This document shows positions 6,532-8,379 of a stretch of DNA of 8,379 nucleotides, in pieces. The translations under genes were made by a program, and so were the position numbers. The stretch is from contig CAZILU010000135.1 of NCBI GenBank assembly GCA_964540165.1, positions 1 through 8,379 of the forward strand, in the 5' to 3' direction. Position 1 is the stretch's first letter; the number at the start of each line of letters is the position of its first letter. Below the pieces are notes generated by a model, which was not told the origin of the DNA, did not search any database, and was given only the letters and a program-made list of their open reading frames with translations. This DNA is from Mariniphaga sp964540165 (GTDB lineage: Bacteria; Bacteroidota; Bacteroidia; Bacteroidales; Prolixibacteraceae).

Positions 6532-6539
6532 TACCTTTG
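6532..6539 (+). promoter_or_regulatory. -7 promoter element after hisF (TAccTTTG)
   Basis: TACCTTTG is an exact match to the Bacteroidota -7 consensus TAnnTTTG and is followed by C, as is common. It lies 11 bases past the hisF stop and would start transcription at about 6543-6547, right at the 5' edge of the first leader hairpin. I see no TTTG at the expected -33 position. An inverted repeat GCAAA/TTTGC (6523-6527 and 6536-6540) overlaps it. It would give hisIE its own promoter, separate from hisF. Assigned by consensus only. Confidence 0.5.
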
Positions 6540-6541
6540 CA

Positions 6542-6610
6542 GTTTCGTTGACCCTGGTAACGGTGTATCGGGTCATCGAAACGTTTGACTACCGGAATTT
6601 TTTCGGAAGT
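6542..6610 (+). ncRNA. Structured leader of hisIE: two tandem hairpins
   Basis: The 270 bases between hisF and hisIE carry no convincing gene, but strong dyad symmetry sits at their start. Hairpin 1 (6542-6582) pairs GTTTCG with CGAAAC and TGACCC with GGGTCA around a single T-T mismatch, and can extend by GGTA/TATC to a six-base loop. Hairpin 2 (6588-6610) pairs ACT-a-CCGGAA with TTTCGG-a-AGT across a three-base loop, with one A-A mismatch and one G-T pair. Neither is followed by a clean T-run; hairpin 2 has its T's inside the stem. Further small stems follow: CTGCT/AGCAG around 6670-6685, GATTA/TAATC at about 6695-6707, and CCCG/CGGG just after 6740. Mismatches in otherwise matching arms favour RNA structure over a protein operator. 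It could be a cis-regulatory leader of hisIE or a small RNA. I could not match it to any riboswitch class I know. Confidence 0.5.
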
Positions 6611-6790
6611 TGCTGTTGATGGAGTGTGATGACAGGAAGCATCGAAAAATGGGGTTTAAAATCCGGGTGCTGCTGTGAAAAGCAGTGTGCGTGGAGATTA
6701 AAATAATCCGGATGATCTGTTGGAGAGTTTTTTGTGCAGGCCCGATGCCGGGTGAGTAAAAAGTCTAAAATTAAAGAAAAAAAGAACGCA

Positions 6791-7408
6791 ATGAATGCAT
6801 ATACATCGATTGATCAGATCGATTTTACCAAACTTAACGGCCTTGTGCCGGCGGTAATCCAGGATAACAAGACGGATAAAGTGCTGATGGTTGGCTTTAT
6901 GAACCGGGAGGCTTTGGAGAAGACCGGGGAGATTGGGAAAGTGACGTTTTTTAGCCGCACCAAGAACCGGTTGTGGACAAAAGGGGAGGAGTCGGGGAAC
7001 TTTTTGCATGTGGTTTCTATGCTGGTCGATTGCGACAACGACACCTTGTTGATCAAAGCCAGTCCTGTGGGGCCCGTCTGTCATACCGGTGCCGACACCT
7101 GTTTTAATGAGTCCAACCGGGTAGAGGGATTGCAGTTTCTTACTTATTTGCAGGATTTTATCGATCAGCGGAAGGCTGAAATGCCGGCCGGATCCTATAC
7201 GACATCGCTGTTTGAGGCAGGAACGGCCAAGATCACCCAGAAGGTGGGGGAGGAGGCGGTAGAGACCATCATCGGGGCAATGGCCAATGACGATGAGAAT
7301 TTTATCTATGAAGCGGGCGATCTGCTTTATCACCTGATTGTGCTACTCACACACAAGGGGTATCGGCTGGAGGATGTGGTGGCTGAACTTAAAAAGCGAC
7401 ATAAGTAG
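6791..7408 (+). CDS. hisI: Bifunctional phosphoribosyl-AMP cyclohydrolase / phosphoribosyl-ATP pyrophosphatase
   Basis: A fused HisI-HisE protein (often called hisIE) of 205 residues that performs steps two and three of histidine synthesis. The C-terminal HisE part releases pyrophosphate from phosphoribosyl-ATP; the N-terminal HisI part opens the purine ring of phosphoribosyl-AMP to give ProFAR, the HisA substrate. In the HisI half (1 to about 110), VTFFSRTKNRLWTKGEESGN (51-70) is the core motif, DCDND gives metal-binding Asp80, Asp82 and Asp84, and Cys81, Cys97 and Cys104 (VCHTGADTC) are the zinc ligands. The HisE half (about 120-205) has the MazG-like helices KVGEEAVE (151-158) and YEAGDLLYHLIVLL (173-186). 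The ATG at 6791 is the right start: it gives the usual length, while a GTG at 6734 would add a 19-residue lysine-rich tail unlike the family. Unlike its neighbours, it is separated from hisF by 270 bases containing a promoter candidate and hairpins. Confidence 0.96.
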   Translation: MNAYTSIDQIDFTKLNGLVPAVIQDNKTDKVLMVGFMNREALEKTGEIGKVTFFSRTKNRLWTKGEESGNFLHVVSMLVDCDNDTLLIKASPVGPVCHTGADTCFNESNRVEGLQFLTYLQDFIDQRKAEMPAGSYTTSLFEAGTAKITQKVGEEAVETIIGAMANDDENFIYEAGDLLYHLIVLLTHKGYRLEDVVAELKKRHK

Positions 7409-7438
7409 TCTGTCTATAAAGTCAGATGCTATCTATGG

Positions 7439-7466
7439 GTTCATGACAGTCGTGAACTTGTTGTTT
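7439..7466 (+). terminator. Candidate weak intrinsic terminator after hisIE
   Basis: GTTCATG-acagt-CGTGAAC (7439-7457) forms a 7-bp stem with one G-T pair and a five-base loop, followed by TTGTTGTTT. It lies 30 bases past the hisIE stop, at the end of the histidine genes and before a separate promoter candidate. The stem is short and not very GC-rich and the T-run is interrupted, so termination may be partial. Confidence 0.4.
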
Positions 7467-7507
7467 AACATGCTTGCAAAACATAATTGTATAACATTCC
7501 ATATTTC

Positions 7508-7537
7508 TTTGTCTGTTTCAGAGGAATCGTATTTTAG
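7508..7537 (+). promoter_or_regulatory. Candidate promoter of the 7579 gene
   Basis: TTTG at 7508-7511 matches the Bacteroidota -33 element, and TATTTTAG at 7530-7537 matches TAnnTTTG at all but one fixed position. The spacer is 18 bases, close to the usual 19-21. Transcription would begin near 7544, leaving a leader of about 35 bases ending in an A-rich stretch (CAAAAAAACG) before the ATG at 7579. It supports the next gene being a unit of its own, not part of the his operon. Confidence 0.5.
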
Positions 7538-7578
7538 TTGATGATTTTTAAGGACTAATAATTCAAAAAAACGACACT

Positions 7579-8259
7579 ATGGAAACATCAACAGCATGTC
7601 AAACAAGCACAGCTACGATCCTCGCCTGTCAGAAAATTGCCAGGTCATTTGCGGAGAACATTTATGAACTATCGAGCGTTCGGTCTTCATGGAATCCCGA
7701 TTATGGGAAGGAGTTGAATGCGTGGGTACAGAAAACCATAGATAAGTATTATGCCGATAGCCTGGATAGTATTGATGATCAGCGTTTTCGGGACTGGCAT
7801 GAGGTCATGGTGGCTGCACTGCAGAGTCTTAAAGTTTTGCGGGCTGCGCTGAAAGTTGACTTTAAAGATGATAAGCCGTTTTTGAAGGATATCTTCCGTA
7901 AACTGGGGTATGATGATTTTTTCAGTGATGCCAAGAATGGTGATCACTTGAGTCTTTACCGTTTTCTGGAGATGTTTGTCGGCAATCTCGATGAAGAGAC
8001 TCGCCGTAAGATTACGGATAAGGATATTCCCGATGGTCTTTTTCAGAAGATTCTGATTGCCGCAGATCAGATCCAGGAGTATAAAAGCTGTTTTGAGAAG
8101 TTGGAGGGCGAAGCTGACCTCTCTTCAGATGCATTGGAAGAGGTGAAGAGGATCTATGAGACGATTCAGGATATCTGCCGCATTGCCATTGCTTATTATC
8201 AATTTGATCCCATCAGGCGCGATGAGTTTAATTTTTATAAGGTGATGGTTAACCTATAA
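7579..8259 (+). CDS. Hypothetical protein, soluble and mostly helical
   Basis: I do not recognise this 226-residue protein with confidence. It has no signal peptide, no membrane segment and no catalytic motif that I can name. It is rich in Asp, Glu, Lys and amphipathic helices and looks like an all-helical bundle. The N-terminus is Ser/Thr/Cys-rich (METSTACQTSTATILACQ), and then come SVRSSWNPDY (33-42), an AALKVDFKDD stretch with FRKLGYDDFF to about residue 115, and a C-terminal helical half ending in RRDEFNFYKVMVNL. The VRSxWxPxY and DF...LGY patterns remind me of uncharacterised Bacteroidota proteins, but I would not assign a family. The reading frame is solid: ATG at 7579 after an A-rich leader, its own promoter candidate, and a strong terminator 20 bases after the stop. 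GC is between that of the his genes and the cassette (about 43% in a 60-base sample). It probably forms a single-gene transcript. Nothing in the context ties it to histidine synthesis. Confidence 0.8.
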   Translation: METSTACQTSTATILACQKIARSFAENIYELSSVRSSWNPDYGKELNAWVQKTIDKYYADSLDSIDDQRFRDWHEVMVAALQSLKVLRAALKVDFKDDKPFLKDIFRKLGYDDFFSDAKNGDHLSLYRFLEMFVGNLDEETRRKITDKDIPDGLFQKILIAADQIQEYKSCFEKLEGEADLSSDALEEVKRIYETIQDICRIAIAYYQFDPIRRDEFNFYKVMVNL

Positions 8260-8278
8260 TGAATGTAATATATATAGT

Positions 8279-8313
8279 AAATGGCCTGTCGGATATTATC
8301 CGGCAGGCCATTT
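8279..8313. terminator. Strong bidirectional intrinsic terminator
   Basis: A 16-bp stem with a three-base loop: AAATGGCCTG-t-CGGAT, loop ATT, then ATCCG-g-CAGGCCATTT, with only one G-T pair (8289/8303). The flanking AAA and TTT give a short T-run on both strands, and more A/T follows on either side. It lies between the 7579 gene (stop at 8259) and a convergent gene whose stop is at 8321-8323, so it likely ends both transcripts. Confidence 0.92.
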
Positions 8314-8320
8314 GCATCTA

Positions 8321-8379
8321 TTATTTTTGGAAGAGCGGATCGGCTCCGATGGTGCCTTTCAGTTCGTTGATGTAGTTGT
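8321..8379 (-). CDS. 3' end of a convergent gene (C-terminal 18 residues), unidentified
   Basis: Read on the - strand, the last 59 bases encode the C-terminus NYINELKGTIGADPLFQK followed by TAA (complement of 8321-8323). The frame is open to the window edge, and the stop lies 8 bases from the base of the bidirectional terminator, the layout expected of a real convergent gene. The other two - strand frames are poorer: one hits a stop at once and the other gives a His/Arg-rich string. Eighteen residues are too few to name a family. Confidence 0.6.
   Translation of the reverse strand, partial: NYINELKGTIGADPLFQK

Noticed and set aside
6542..6582. First leader hairpin as the hisF terminator
   Set aside because: It is followed by GTTTGACT, not a T-run, and lies downstream of an exact -7 element that would start transcription at its base.
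6640..6760. Resemblance to pieces of a cobalamin riboswitch (AAAATCCGG, GCTG, GTGAAAA) in the hisIE leader
   Set aside because: The conserved core elements are absent or out of order, and a histidine gene is not a usual target.
6734..6790. GTG-started N-terminal extension of HisIE
   Set aside because: The added 19 residues are Lys/Arg-rich and unlike the family; the ATG at 6791 gives the usual length and has an A-rich upstream context.
6698..7333. Antisense frame of 211 codons opposite hisIE and its leader
   Set aside because: HisIE motifs are complete on the + strand; the antisense protein shows no recognisable pattern and ends in the non-coding leader.

Overview
The window reads as chromosomal DNA of a member of the Bacteroidota, most likely Bacteroidales. 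Three things point there: the carbamoyltransferase is of the N-succinylornithine type known from Bacteroides, start codons sit behind A-rich stretches rather than clear Shine-Dalgarno sites, and promoter candidates match the TAnnTTTG (-7) consensus of that phylum. The species cannot be named from this sequence.

Bases 1-3560 are the downstream end of a proline/arginine biosynthesis operon on the + strand: the 3' end of proC, then proB, proA and the succinylornithine carbamoyltransferase gene (argF'). ProB, ProA and ProC turn glutamate into proline. The carbamoyltransferase serves the arginine branch, so the cluster handles two glutamate-derived amino acids. The genes are tightly packed: a 6-base gap, an ATGA overlap and a 23-base gap.

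Bases 3617-7408 are the late part of the histidine pathway: hisA, hisF and a fused hisIE, all + strand. The run is broken twice. Between hisA and hisF lies an AT-rich two-gene cassette (4417-5731): a SatD-like protein with a cyclase-like N-terminal half and a C-terminal helix-turn-helix, overlapping by 17 bases a DUF3307-type polytopic membrane protein with metal-hydrolase-like His/Asp motifs. Two near-identical palindromes, 29 bases apart, lie directly upstream over the likely promoter and look like operators for the first protein. This cassette is the best candidate for an undescribed system here. The second break is a 270-base gap between hisF and hisIE. It holds an exact -7 promoter element followed by two strong imperfect hairpins, which suggests a structured leader RNA for hisIE.

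Bases 7409-8379 hold a weak terminator candidate after hisIE, a likely promoter, an unrecognised all-helical 226-residue protein, a strong bidirectional terminator, and the last 18 codons of a convergent - strand gene that runs off the window.
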